The translations under genes were made by a program, and so were the position numbers. A DNA stretch of 64,000 nt, from assembly GCF_001545115.1 (NCBI RefSeq), contig NZ_FCNU01000007.1:186001-250000 (forward strand), given 5' to 3'. Positions 36,592 through 45,302 of this stretch are shown piece after piece. The notes beneath the pieces are model-generated. The model had not been told where the DNA came from. It saw only the letters and a program-made list of their open reading frames with translations, and ran no database searches. The stretch's first letter is position 1. The number at the start of each line of letters is the position of its first letter. This DNA is from Candidatus Protochlamydia phocaeensis. Lineage in GTDB: Bacteria > Chlamydiota > Chlamydiia > Chlamydiales > Parachlamydiaceae.

Positions 36592-37308
36592 TTATGAACC
36601 AGGCGGAGAAAGCGGAGGAGGCTTTGGGGCCGATCTAAGAAAGCGTACATAATTGCCGACGGCAATGGCCACATTTAAAGAAGCAATGAAAATAGGGGCT
36701 TGGACGCCAGCTACACCTAAGCCAAGGACGGTTAAACGCCCGACATAACAAGAGAAGAGAATGAGTTTATCTGCCGAAATGGCTCTTGCCCGTTGAGCTG
36801 GAGTCTTGGCTTGAAAATAAGCCATGGCCATTGTCCCCATGCCAAAGCTGCATTCTAAAATTTCCCATGTATTCATGGGATTATTGGCAATATAGGAAAA
36901 AAGCGAAGGACGAAAAGCGCTTTGAGCAGCCGCGCCAGTAGAACCGATGCTTTGGGCCATTTTAGCAAGCGAGCTAAAAGACGGCAAAATTTTGACTGCT
37001 TGCAAAAAACTGACTGTCGAGTAAAGAGAAGAAACTAGATCGAATACCTCGGAAATGCTGATTTTTTTGGATTTGATAATGCTGGCAACAGAAGGAATAA
37101 AAGAGACGCTTCCACAAAGATCCCGATAGCCGCACAAGCTAGAAAGCGCAGGAGCCACAATTCCCCCATATTGCGGAAAAATGGCCCTGGCTAATCGTAA
37201 AATGGCAATATTTAAACGCGTCCATCTTGTGTGTCCGCGTATGCTGGAAGTCGTCTTTCCGCCCCATTCGATGAGCTTTATACTGGCGTAATTGACGCAT
37301 TCCAACAT
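36592..37308 (-). CDS. Inc-like membrane protein, type D
   Basis: 238 residues with long hydrophobic stretches: SVSFIPSVASIIKSKKIS, FDLVSSLYSTVSFLQAVKIL and a strong terminal pair LILFSCYVGRLTVLGLGVAG / APIFIASLNVAIAVGNYVRF, followed by a Pro-rich tail (PKPPPLSPPGS). The paired helices with a short loop resemble chlamydial inclusion membrane proteins. Starts 21 bp after the gene at 37330 ends, so the two form an operon. Not clearly homologous to paralogs A and C. Confidence 0.62.
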   Translation of the reverse strand: MLECVNYASIKLIEWGGKTTSSIRGHTRWTRLNIAILRLARAIFPQYGGIVAPALSSLCGYRDLCGSVSFIPSVASIIKSKKISISEVFDLVSSLYSTVSFLQAVKILPSFSSLAKMAQSIGSTGAAAQSAFRPSLFSYIANNPMNTWEILECSFGMGTMAMAYFQAKTPAQRARAISADKLILFSCYVGRLTVLGLGVAGVQAPIFIASLNVAIAVGNYVRFLRSAPKPPPLSPPGS

Positions 37309-37329
37309 ATTTTCTCTATTCCCAAGAAA

Positions 37330-38307
37330 TTAGGGCTTTAAGAAAATGGCAACTAATCCTGTTCCTTTGGCAACAAGGGACAAACCAATGACAACAGGCG
37401 GATTGACAACAACGAGCAAAGGAACTGCCGTCGCTGTCAAATCTAATCCCGTCGTAACCAAATCCCAAATCGCTCGGGTTCTAACAAGACGGGCTTTCTT
37501 TAGAGCGTCTTCTGTTCCACCGCGATTAATGTCAAGCTGAGCTTGAACTAAGCGATAAGCCGCATCTCCGAGGCTAAATACTTGTCCTGCGCAAACGACG
37601 ACGCCAAGCACTTGCTCTACGCCAAATTGAGCAACAAAAGCGAATACGCGTGTTTGCCCCCCTATCTGCGCAGCAATCTTTCCAGCCTCTGCCAGCATGG
37701 ACTCACTGATGACTCCCCATTTCTTCAATGTCATGATAGCTCCAGCCGTATCGGTAATCGTAAAGCAGACAGCAGACAACACCTGCAGCGTCGGACGTGG
37801 CTTCTGTGTTACTTTCAATTGATTGGCAATCTGTTCAGCCTGTCCTGCCGTGCACCAATGATTTCTCAAGCTCTTCTGAAAAGCTTTGCGTACATCGCTT
37901 TCATTCAAATAGTTCTCCGACCCTTTTAAAACATCATTAAAAACATTAGTGGCGATCGTTTGCCGGCGATCTTCAGTAACAGTGCTCAAATGAGTTTTCA
38001 ATGCGGCATTTAATGAAGCTCTTAAACGTTTCTCATCGATATTTGCTTTTGTCAGGGGATTAATCCAATACACAACCGTCTTAAATAAACCATAGAATTC
38101 AATAAGCTCAATCCCGCCTTTCATACTTCGGACAAGCTCTGGGCAGTGCGTCTTGTTATAAGCATAATCCAGTAAAGCAATTCCCTTGCTTGCTAATTGC
38201 AAAGCTTTTTTTCCAGCAGATGGATTAGAAATTGTCTTACTTGCTATTTGAAAAGCAACATTAGTACTTTGATCTACCATTGAATTAATTGAACTTATTA
38301 AGCCCAT
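37330..38307 (-). CDS. Inc-like membrane protein, paralog E
   Basis: 325 residues. The N-terminal part GKKALQLASKGIALLDYAYN, then LVRSMKGGIELIEFYGLFKT corresponds to the same blocks in paralogs A and C, and the C-terminus ends in the same paired hydrophobic helices (LDLTATAVPLLVVV, short NPP turn, VVIGLSLVAKGTGLVAIFL). First gene of the leftward Inc-like series. By position (next to fmt) it is the nearest counterpart of C. trachomatis CT529/Cap1; sequence homology to that protein is not established by me. Confidence 0.68.
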   Translation of the reverse strand: MGLISSINSMVDQSTNVAFQIASKTISNPSAGKKALQLASKGIALLDYAYNKTHCPELVRSMKGGIELIEFYGLFKTVVYWINPLTKANIDEKRLRASLNAALKTHLSTVTEDRRQTIATNVFNDVLKGSENYLNESDVRKAFQKSLRNHWCTAGQAEQIANQLKVTQKPRPTLQVLSAVCFTITDTAGAIMTLKKWGVISESMLAEAGKIAAQIGGQTRVFAFVAQFGVEQVLGVVVCAGQVFSLGDAAYRLVQAQLDINRGGTEDALKKARLVRTRAIWDLVTTGLDLTATAVPLLVVVNPPVVIGLSLVAKGTGLVAIFLKP

Positions 38308-38552
38308 TATCCCCCCTTTATTATCTCTAAATTAAATTAAGAAATAACATTTTAACTAAAAAATATAATTAGATCAATAATAATTGTTTAAATTTAAATA
38401 AATTTAATTTAAAGATTTGTTAAACTCACAAAACAATTTCAAGATTAAATAATTAAACAAAGTAAGTAAATTAAGAATAAAGATTGTTTAAAACATCTTA
38501 AAATCGAAGATTTAAGAACTGAGTAAGGAAGAGTCTTTTCACGGATTTTGAG

Positions 38553-38605
38553 AAGATTTCTTAAAACCCTTCATTGCCTATATTTGAGATTATGTTTAGG
38601 TAATT
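38553..38605. repeat. Repeat family 2 fragment, reverse orientation
   Basis: Read on the minus strand this gives ATCTCAAATATAGGCAATGA and GGGTTTTAAGAAA, matching the second half of the family-2 consensus. Confidence 0.5.
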
Positions 38606-38612
38606 GGATTAG

Positions 38613-38682
38613 CCACTCATTCAAATGAAATTTGAACGAGTGGGTGCATTCGAAAGAATAAGGATTCCCTTATTCTTTCGAA
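38613..38682. terminator. Two adjacent hairpins beyond the fmt operon end
   Basis: CCACTCATTCAAAT (38613-38626) pairs with 38630-38643 with one mismatch and a 3-base loop. TTCGAAAGAATAAGG (38649-38663) pairs perfectly with 38668-38682 around a 4-base loop. They lie 155-225 bases beyond the fmt stop. Neither is followed by a long T-run; they may terminate in tandem or stabilise the 3' end. Confidence 0.5.
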
Positions 38683-38750
38683 CACAACTAAATTTAGCGT
38701 GCAGATCATCCTATTGCAGGTCATGGAAGTTTCTGAGAGGTGTCGTTGAA

Positions 38751-38826
38751 TTGCTAATGGCCTAGATTCAAATGCTAAAAGCTCACGCATTCAATGGCTT
38801 AATGCCTCAATTTGCGTTATTTATGG
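38751..38826. repeat. Repeat family 2 fragment
   Basis: Begins TTGCTAATGGCCTAGATTCA, the typical left end of the family, and ends CAATTTGCGTTATTTATGG; the middle differs from other copies. It lies just beyond the fmt stop codon. Confidence 0.5.
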
Positions 38827-38836
38827 TTTGTGGAAG

Positions 38837-39790
38837 TCAGCTGGTAAAAACCAGGCATTGCCGGGGAATGCCTCTTGTCAATTCCTCCGATGTCATGACT
38901 TTCTTACCTTCCAACTGAACCTCTAAAAGTTCCAAGGCTTGATCACCCGTTGCCACCAGTAGATTGGATTTGGTTTGATTGAGATTAAGAATGGAGCCCG
39001 GTTTTTCCTGGCCTGAAAAGGCCACGATTTTAGTGCGATTAATTTTTAATCGCTTCTTCTCTCCGCGAATTTCCACATAACACCAGGCGCCAGGATGGGG
39101 ATTGACTCCACGGACGAGGTTATGCAAGCGCTGGGCAGGCTGTTCCCAACGAATTTCGCAATCCTCAAGCTCAATTTTGGGTGCAAAAGTTACCTGCGAA
39201 GGATCTTGAGGTGTACGCGAAGGCTGGCCGCATTCAAACTCGCGAATGACAGTCAGCAAGGCATGCTTGCCCGCTTCGCAAAGCTGGCTTTCCAGTTCGC
39301 CATAAGTCATATCCGGGTCAATGGGAACGTCAACTTTGGCGATCATATCGCCTGCATCCATTTTTTTGACCATATGCATGATGGTGGCGCCAGATACCGT
39401 TTCGCCTTCCATAATGGCGCGTTGAATGGGGGCCGCTCCCCTATATTTGGGCAATAAGCTTGCATGCAGGTTGATGCAAGCCAAACGCGGCATATCCAAT
39501 AAGTGCTGCTTGATGATCTCGCCGTAAGCCACGACGACAAACAAATCTGCCTGATAAGGCTTGAGTACATCGGCAAAATCAGGCGCGGAGACAAGCTCAG
39601 GTTGGTAAATAGGCAAAGAAGGATGATGGGCCTGGGCAACAAGCTTAACGGGAGTCGGAACTGGCGATCCGGAGCGACCTTTGGGACGATCGGGTTTAGA
39701 TACAACAGCAACAATTTCAATTCCTTGTTGCAAGAGAAAATCTAAAACCTGGGCAGCAAAAGGCGGCGTCCCAAAAAAAATCACTTTCAT
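38837..39790 (-). CDS. fmt: Methionyl-tRNA formyltransferase
   Basis: 317 residues. MKVIFFGTPPFAAQVLDFLL start, the catalytic region CINLHASLLPKYRGAAPIQR with the essential Asn-His pair, and GATIMHMVKKMDAGDMI are diagnostic; the C-terminal tRNA-binding beta domain (VRGVNPHPGAWCYVEI on) is present. It formylates initiator Met-tRNA. Eight bases after lpxA and last in the lnt-lpxC-fabZ-lpxA-fmt series, the Chlamydia order. Confidence 0.97.
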   Translation of the reverse strand: MKVIFFGTPPFAAQVLDFLLQQGIEIVAVVSKPDRPKGRSGSPVPTPVKLVAQAHHPSLPIYQPELVSAPDFADVLKPYQADLFVVVAYGEIIKQHLLDMPRLACINLHASLLPKYRGAAPIQRAIMEGETVSGATIMHMVKKMDAGDMIAKVDVPIDPDMTYGELESQLCEAGKHALLTVIREFECGQPSRTPQDPSQVTFAPKIELEDCEIRWEQPAQRLHNLVRGVNPHPGAWCYVEIRGEKKRLKINRTKIVAFSGQEKPGSILNLNQTKSNLLVATGDQALELLEVQLEGKKVMTSEELTRGIPRQCLVFTS

Positions 39791-39797
39791 GTCAGGC

Positions 39798-40667
39798 CTA
39801 TTTCTTAGCTTTTAAAGCTAATAAAAGATTAAGATCTGGCTCCTCTTCTTCCATTTGAGGCAGCTCTTCTTCTGCTCCTTGCAGTCCCATCAATCCGCGG
39901 CGGGTTTGGCGGCAGAATTGAATGAAGTGCTGGATTTCAGGCAAAGGCTTTAATTCTTGCTCGATATAATTTAAAGCTTCATTGATATGAAGCTGGGAAC
40001 GATAAAGCAGCTTAAAAGCTTTACTAAGCTCCTGGCGGGTCTCTAAAGGAAAGCCATGGCGTTTCAATCCAATAATGTTCAATCCCCCGAATTTGTAGGG
40101 AATTCCCGCTCCAATCGTATAAGGAGGAATATCATGAGTGACACGGCTCATTCCCCCGACCATTGCATACCGGCCGATGCGCACGAATTGGTGAATAGGC
40201 GTCATGCCTCCGATAACGGCGCAATCCTCTACAATGACATGTCCGGCTAGGGTGGCATTATTGCTCATGATTACCCGATTGCCCACTACACAATTATGAG
40301 CGATATGGCAATAGGCCATAATCAGACAATTATCCCCTACCTCAACGACCGATCCTTCTTGGCAAGAAGAATTAATGGTGACAAATTCTCGAATATCGCA
40401 ATTTTTGCCAATTTTGACGAAAGTCTTTTCGCCTTTATATTTCAAATCTTGTGTTTTCGTCCCAATACTGGCAGACGGATAGATTGTTGTGCCCGCTCCA
40501 ATGGTGGTATAACCATCGATATAAGCATGCGATTTAATGACCACATTATCTTCAATGACAACGTGGGGGGAATTAATGACAACATAAGGCTCGATAGTGA
40601 CATTCTCTCCAAGCGTCACTCCTGGAGCGATAATAGCCGTAGGATGGATATGGTAAGACTTTTTCAT
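39798..40667 (-). CDS. lpxA: UDP-N-acetylglucosamine O-acyltransferase
   Basis: 289 residues. Left-handed beta-helix hexapeptide repeats from [20 protein letters not shown] through [20 protein letters not shown]; the catalytic histidine lies in [15 protein letters not shown]-terminal helical part with [20 protein letters not shown]. First acylation of lipid A synthesis in the cytosol. The C-terminus is about 25 residues longer than in E. coli and acidic ([13 protein letters not shown]). Confidence 0.97.
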   Translation of the reverse strand: MKKSYHIHPTAIIAPGVTLGENVTIEPYVVINSPHVVIEDNVVIKSHAYIDGYTTIGAGTTIYPSASIGTKTQDLKYKGEKTFVKIGKNCDIREFVTINSSCQEGSVVEVGDNCLIMAYCHIAHNCVVGNRVIMSNNATLAGHVIVEDCAVIGGMTPIHQFVRIGRYAMVGGMSRVTHDIPPYTIGAGIPYKFGGLNIIGLKRHGFPLETRQELSKAFKLLYRSQLHINEALNYIEQELKPLPEIQHFIQFCRQTRRGLMGLQGAEEELPQMEEEEPDLNLLLALKAKK

Positions 40668-40706
40668 GAAAGATCACTTGAATAAGGATGGTTCATTCTT
40701 TATAGC

Positions 40707-41171
40707 TTAAATTTGATTTTTATCCACAAAAACAAATCCGATTTCAGCTTCTGCTGCAATCTTGTCATTGACGAGCGCTTCTGCTTTAATGCGTCCTCCT
40801 TTACTGCTAAAATGGAGGCCTTGCCCGCGCAGGAGCAATACATCCCCCGGTTTAACCGGATGGCGGAACTTAGCTTGATTCACATTAAGCAAAATGGCAA
40901 TTTTATCTCCTTGGCCTTTCAGGTGAACTAGGATGCCTCCAGCTTGGGCCAACGCTTCCAGTATCAACACGCCTGGCATAATGGGAGCTTGTGGAAAATG
41001 CCCCTGAAAGAATGCTTCATTAAATGTCACATTCTTCTGAGCTAAAATATATCCCTTATCGACATCCATTTCTAGAACACGGTCAACAAGCAAAAAGGGA
41101 TAGCGATGGGGTAGAATGCTAAGAATTTGCTTAATATCAAATACCGGGGATTTGTCTGGAACTTGATCCAT
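40707..41171 (-). CDS. fabZ: 3-hydroxyacyl-ACP dehydratase
   Basis: 154 residues from ATG 41171, which overlaps the lpxC stop as TGATG (translational coupling). Hot-dog fold with ILPHRYPFLLVDRVLEMD (catalytic His) and FFQGHFPQAPIMPGVLILEA with the catalytic Glu, then LAQAGG. Acts in fatty acid elongation. Its place between lpxC and lpxA links acyl supply to lipid A. Confidence 0.97.
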   Translation of the reverse strand: MDQVPDKSPVFDIKQILSILPHRYPFLLVDRVLEMDVDKGYILAQKNVTFNEAFFQGHFPQAPIMPGVLILEALAQAGGILVHLKGQGDKIAILLNVNQAKFRHPVKPGDVLLLRGQGLHFSSKGGRIKAEALVNDKIAAEAEIGFVFVDKNQI

Positions 41172-42052
41172 CAATGACTCTCCATCGTGATATGATTTAA
41201 TAATTTTTTGGCAAAAGCAAAATTAGAGGCATGTCCGGATCGAATCGCAATAATATGGGCATGGAAGTCGAATCCGATAAGCGAGAGGTCGCCAATAAGA
41301 TCTAGAATCTTATGTCGAGCCATTTCATCCGGGAAGAACAATCCTCCTTTACTGAGAATGACTTCGTCTTTAATGACGACGGCATTGTCCAAACTGCCCC
41401 CTTTAATCAATCCTTTATCCATCAGAGCCGAAATTTCCTTATAAAGCGAAAAAGTTCGACAAGGAGCAATCTCGTTTTTAAAATTCTCTGCATTGACTAA
41501 AGTCGAGTGAAATTGCCCGCGCAGGAAAGCGGAGCCTGGATAACTTAACGTATAGCTGATGCGATAGCCTTCATAAGGCAAGGCAACGATATGAATATCC
41601 CCCTCAGACCAAAAAACCGGTTGCTGGACTTTGACAATGGGAATTGTTTGCTCTTGCTCTCTTATACCCACCTTTTCAATCATTTCAACAAACACATCCG
41701 AACTACCATTGCCGACCGGAGGCTCAATGTTCGTAATTTCAATGCATAAATTATCAATTTGGTAGGCTTTAATTGCCGATAAGACATGCTCAACAGTATG
41801 GATGCGGATATCTTTAATCCCAATAGTCGTACTGCGCGATGTATCCTGCACATATTCGACGGTTGCTGGGATGATGGGCTGGCTAGGCAAGTCGACGCGT
41901 TTGAAAACGATGCCGGTCCCTTCTTTGGCCGGACAAAAACGAAGCCCGACTTCTTTTCCCGTATGAATGCCGATACCAGAAAAAGCGACTGCTTCTTTTA
42001 AAGTTCTTTGTCTGCGCACAATAATTTCTAATGCGGGATTAACTGTAACCAC
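41171..42052 (-). CDS. lpxC: UDP-3-O-acyl-N-acetylglucosamine deacetylase
   Basis: 293 residues from GTG 42052 with AAGG five bases upstream. FSGIGIHTGKEVGLRFCPA start, zinc ligands in TVEHVLSAIKAY and ARHKILDLIGDLSLIGFDFH, and HASNFAFAKKLL. Committed step of lipid A synthesis. Stop overlaps the fabZ start. Confidence 0.97.
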   Translation of the reverse strand: MVTVNPALEIIVRRQRTLKEAVAFSGIGIHTGKEVGLRFCPAKEGTGIVFKRVDLPSQPIIPATVEYVQDTSRSTTIGIKDIRIHTVEHVLSAIKAYQIDNLCIEITNIEPPVGNGSSDVFVEMIEKVGIREQEQTIPIVKVQQPVFWSEGDIHIVALPYEGYRISYTLSYPGSAFLRGQFHSTLVNAENFKNEIAPCRTFSLYKEISALMDKGLIKGGSLDNAVVIKDEVILSKGGLFFPDEMARHKILDLIGDLSLIGFDFHAHIIAIRSGHASNFAFAKKLLNHITMESH

Positions 42053-42190
42053 ATCAGCCTTACGTTAAAGATAAGAGATAAATCTACACACTTAAGGACT
42101 ATACCCTTGCCACAAAATTCAGAAAGAACATAGACCGAAGCGAGCATCTTAATGAACGATGGGGATTTTAAGCAAGTCTATTAAATTTTA

Positions 42191-43873
42191 TCATCTTCGT
42201 TTCCAGTCAATTAATCCCCAAAGAAGCAAACATCCGCATACGCTCAAAATGAAGGCATCTCCCCATTTTGCGTAAAGGGTGGCATAATGATAAGCTGGAA
42301 CATCCAAGCGAATGGAATCCGCCAAGCTTTGCAATTGAATGCGCTCTTCACCCAATGTCCCGATTGGACGACCCAAGCTATCAAGAGCCCCTGTAATTCC
42401 TGTATTGCAAGCACGCACTAAAGGAATGCCATTTTCTACCGTCCTTAGCCGCGCATGATCAAAATGCTGCTGAGGCAGACGTGAATTGGGATACCATCCA
42501 TCATTGGTCAAATTAACCAGCAGTTCGGCCCCCTTTTGCCGGTTTTCACGCATTAAGTTGCCATACATTTCTTCATAGCAAATCGAAGTGCCAAAAGGAA
42601 CAGGGCCGGCAAAAACTTTGGCTTCTTTGCCGCAAGTAAAAGAACCCGAAATGCCATACTGAGCGGCCAACTTGCGGCAAAAATCAAAAGGAATGTATTC
42701 TCCCATGGGGACCAAAACGCGCTTTTCATAGCGTTTGGCAGGCTGATTGCTGGGAGGAAAATGAAAAGCCGCGCTATAAGACTCATAGTGTTTAGCCTTT
42801 TCATCCACATATACGCTATCCTCTAATCCAATAACAATATGCGCTTTAAAAAGATTGGCAACTGCCTGTGCCAAAAAAGCATTGGAGGCCAACCATTGCG
42901 GTCCCCTATCTGTCTCTATATACGAAGCGTAAGGCTCTTCCAATGGAGGCAGAAACTGCAACACTTGAGAGCCAAAAAGGCTAGTCAATAATTCTTCGAT
43001 TTCCTTTAAGGGAAAAACGGGATGATAAGTTCCATAGGGAACAACATATTCAGGGAGAACAATAAGGTCTATGGATTGGCCCAGCTGTTTTTGCGTTGTC
43101 GCCAAGATATGCATCCATTCATCCAATACAAACTGCCTAGCCTCTTCGGCGCTTTGAAAAACCATTTTTTCTTCAATAGGCAAAGCCGGTTGGACAAGCA
43201 TAACCGATACAGTCGAGGGGTGCTGCCTCATGGCCTGTTCGTGAAAATGAAAATGAATGGCTCCTATTAAATAAGGCAGGCATGCCATTGCACTAGCAAA
43301 TAAGACATCTTGCTTTAGGGAACCGTTTAGCCATATTCGCAAAACGAAGAGATTGGTCAGCATGACCCAAAAAGACAGGAAGTACATTCCCCCAAATGCA
43401 GCGAGCTGCAAAGGATATAAGGCGCCAGATAAAGCCAAACCCGTTGGATTAAAGGCTAGGCCGGATAAAATAAATAAGCGGGACCATTCAAGAAAAACCC
43501 ACAAAGAGGCAATTCCTAGCAAACGGGGAAGCCGTTTAATGGCTGCAGGCTGGATGAACAATGCCAGCAGGCCAAACTGAGCCCCCATCAACCATGCGCA
43601 AAAAAAGAGGACGGCATAAATGTATAAGTAAGGATGCGAGGCAAACCAAGAGAGCTGGACCATTTGAACGGCCGCATACCATCCCATAGCCAAGCAAAAA
43701 CGCTCGCGCTTGCGAGGGATAGCTAATAAGACTCTCCAAAAACAGGCAAAGCCTCCCACAGAAGCGATTAATCCAAGCCACCATACCCAAGCGGGCTGGC
43801 CAAAAGCGACTATAAAAAAAGAAGCGAGGAGCAAGGTGTATTTTTGGTAATTGGCTAATGAATAATCCTTCAT
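42191..43873 (-). CDS. lnt: Apolipoprotein N-acyltransferase
   Basis: 560 residues. About seven hydrophobic segments in the first 205 residues precede a nitrilase domain with the Glu-Lys-Cys triad: VLPEYVVPYG (E275), YEKRVLVPMGEYIPF (K384) and FGTSICYEEMYG (C432). It adds the third acyl chain to lipoproteins in the inner membrane. A further membrane helix lies at the C-terminus. 138 bp separate it from lpxC, so lpxC may have its own promoter. Corresponds to chlamydial cutE (CT534). Confidence 0.95.
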   Translation of the reverse strand: MKDYSLANYQKYTLLLASFFIVAFGQPAWVWWLGLIASVGGFACFWRVLLAIPRKRERFCLAMGWYAAVQMVQLSWFASHPYLYIYAVLFFCAWLMGAQFGLLALFIQPAAIKRLPRLLGIASLWVFLEWSRLFILSGLAFNPTGLALSGALYPLQLAAFGGMYFLSFWVMLTNLFVLRIWLNGSLKQDVLFASAMACLPYLIGAIHFHFHEQAMRQHPSTVSVMLVQPALPIEEKMVFQSAEEARQFVLDEWMHILATTQKQLGQSIDLIVLPEYVVPYGTYHPVFPLKEIEELLTSLFGSQVLQFLPPLEEPYASYIETDRGPQWLASNAFLAQAVANLFKAHIVIGLEDSVYVDEKAKHYESYSAAFHFPPSNQPAKRYEKRVLVPMGEYIPFDFCRKLAAQYGISGSFTCGKEAKVFAGPVPFGTSICYEEMYGNLMRENRQKGAELLVNLTNDGWYPNSRLPQQHFDHARLRTVENGIPLVRACNTGITGALDSLGRPIGTLGEERIQLQSLADSIRLDVPAYHYATLYAKWGDAFILSVCGCLLLWGLIDWKRR

Positions 43874-44043
43874 GATCCTCTATGCTATAAATCTACAGAA
43901 AGTTTCAGGCTAAAATTGAGCATTAAACTTCTCATCTCAGACAGAAAAAAGCAAGCCATACTCACCGTAATTTTCTTGCTATATGCCAAATTGACAAATA
44001 ATTTGTTTAAAAGAGAGCATTCTTAAAAAATTCCTTTCTTAAT

Positions 44044-45045
44044 TTAAACCCTCTTCCCATTGAACATCCGATGCATCCCAGCTTTTTGCTCCAAGTCATT
44101 TTTAACGAATTCAAGCCAACTAATTTCTCTTTTTAAAGTTGAGATACGTTCATTGAGAGAGTAGATAACTTTTTGTTTGTGATCCAAATCATCTTTATAT
44201 CTTTGACAGTGTTGTTTCGCATACAACCGATTTCTTTCCGCTTTATCTAATTGGGGCTGCTCTCCATTCTGACTTTTTCGGTTTAGATTTAAGCGATTGG
44301 ACAAGAATTTTAATTCGCTCAAGACTAAAAAATTGTCCATATTATGGCTAAAAAGATCTTGAGAAAACTGATTAATTTTTTCGCTTATTTCCAATTGAGG
44401 AAAAGCTGGATTGACTACGTTTAACAAGCTTTGGCAATTTCCGACTAAGCAGGATTTTCTTAATTGCAAAGAAAGAAGGTCTTCGCAGGCTTGTTGTACT
44501 TCAGATCCCAACTGTTTAATGGTATCCTTTCTCCTTGCTCGCGAATGAGAAGCCGATGCCCTATTTTTCAGTAGCCTTTCTTCTTCTTTTAATGCGAGCG
44601 CGCTTTCCGATGAAATTTCACTCATTTTTTTTCTTTTTCTACCGGAAGGCTGCTCCGTCGAAATAGAGCTGTCTTTTTTTTCCTCAGACACTGTTGAATC
44701 CATGCCTGCTTCATTGAAAAAAATGGGATCTTGCCGATTCAAGATTAAAAGGGCGTCTTCTTTCTGTTCTTCGCCTCTCTTGGGCTCGCTTTTTACTAAC
44801 GCCTCTACAGGGGTAGTAGGTTCGATAGATAGAACCGGTAAGCTCATGGAATCCGCATTGGATAAAGAATTAAATACCCCATTCGCAAAAACTCCAATTT
44901 CTTGCTGCAAAAATACGCCCTCTCCGGAATTCCCTGAATTGTCAATTTTTAAAAGGTCCTCTTCCGGAAAAGGAAAAGAAGCGGAATGAAGGGGATCTTG
45001 AAAAAAATAACAGGGAGCAATTTGTCCAATCGAAAAAGATTTCAT
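44044..45045 (-). CDS. Protein with two bZIP-like motifs (candidate nucleus-targeted protein)
   Basis: 333 residues from ATG 45045 (MKSFSIGQIAP), chosen because AAAGGGA is better spaced there than for the ATG at 45054. A basic cluster GRKRKK (135-140) precedes two bZIP-like units. Unit 1: KNRASASHSRARRKDTIKQL (160-179) has the N-x7-R basic-region spacing (N161, R169), then L179, A186, L193, L200, L207 at strict heptads; the spacing equals that of yeast GCN4. Unit 2: ERNRLYAKQHCQRYKDD (from 270, N272) has a cysteine at the invariant-Arg place, then L297, L304, L311, L318 in perfect heptads. The N-terminal 130 residues are acidic and disordered, like an activation region. No signal peptide or membrane segment. 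A host-nuclear role is inference; a generic coiled coil with basic patches is the alternative. Confidence 0.7.
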   Translation of the reverse strand: MKSFSIGQIAPCYFFQDPLHSASFPFPEEDLLKIDNSGNSGEGVFLQQEIGVFANGVFNSLSNADSMSLPVLSIEPTTPVEALVKSEPKRGEEQKEDALLILNRQDPIFFNEAGMDSTVSEEKKDSSISTEQPSGRKRKKMSEISSESALALKEEERLLKNRASASHSRARRKDTIKQLGSEVQQACEDLLSLQLRKSCLVGNCQSLLNVVNPAFPQLEISEKINQFSQDLFSHNMDNFLVLSELKFLSNRLNLNRKSQNGEQPQLDKAERNRLYAKQHCQRYKDDLDHKQKVIYSLNERISTLKREISWLEFVKNDLEQKAGMHRMFNGKRV

Positions 45046-45239
45046 AATTACCATCCCTTTAATTCAATTATTAAACAAAAAAAACAAATTAATCATACAA
45101 ATCAGAAATAACTTCAAAGTAACACACGAATTTAATTCATTCAAACAAATCAAATTAATTTCATTAAACAATTTTTTTTTGCTTTCCTCTTAAATCTCCT
45201 TTCTTCAGGGGTAAGCAGGTATATTAACCTGAGAAACGA

Positions 45240-45302
45240 CCGAAGATAGCAGCCATATTCACTCCCTATTGCCTCTTTAGGGAGAAAATCATCTCAAATT
45301 TA
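45240..45302. repeat. Repeat family 2 copy overlapping the ligase 3' end
   Basis: Contains AGCAGCCATATTCACTCCCT, then TAGGGAGAAAATCATCTCAA and ATTTAGGCTATTCTGCC, a family-2 match lacking the last third. It reaches over the stop codon of the neighbouring minus-strand gene, so the last few codons (QNSLNLR) of that protein come from the repeat. Confidence 0.55.

Larger units (their letters stand above)
38308..38836. other. AT-rich promoter and repeat region between paralog E and fmt
   Basis: About 530 bases. 38308-38540 are very AT-rich and should hold the promoter of paralog E. Two repeat-family-2 fragments lie at 38553-38605 (reverse orientation) and 38751-38826, and two strong hairpins lie between them (38613-38643, 38649-38682). 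No coding frame. Confidence 0.6.
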
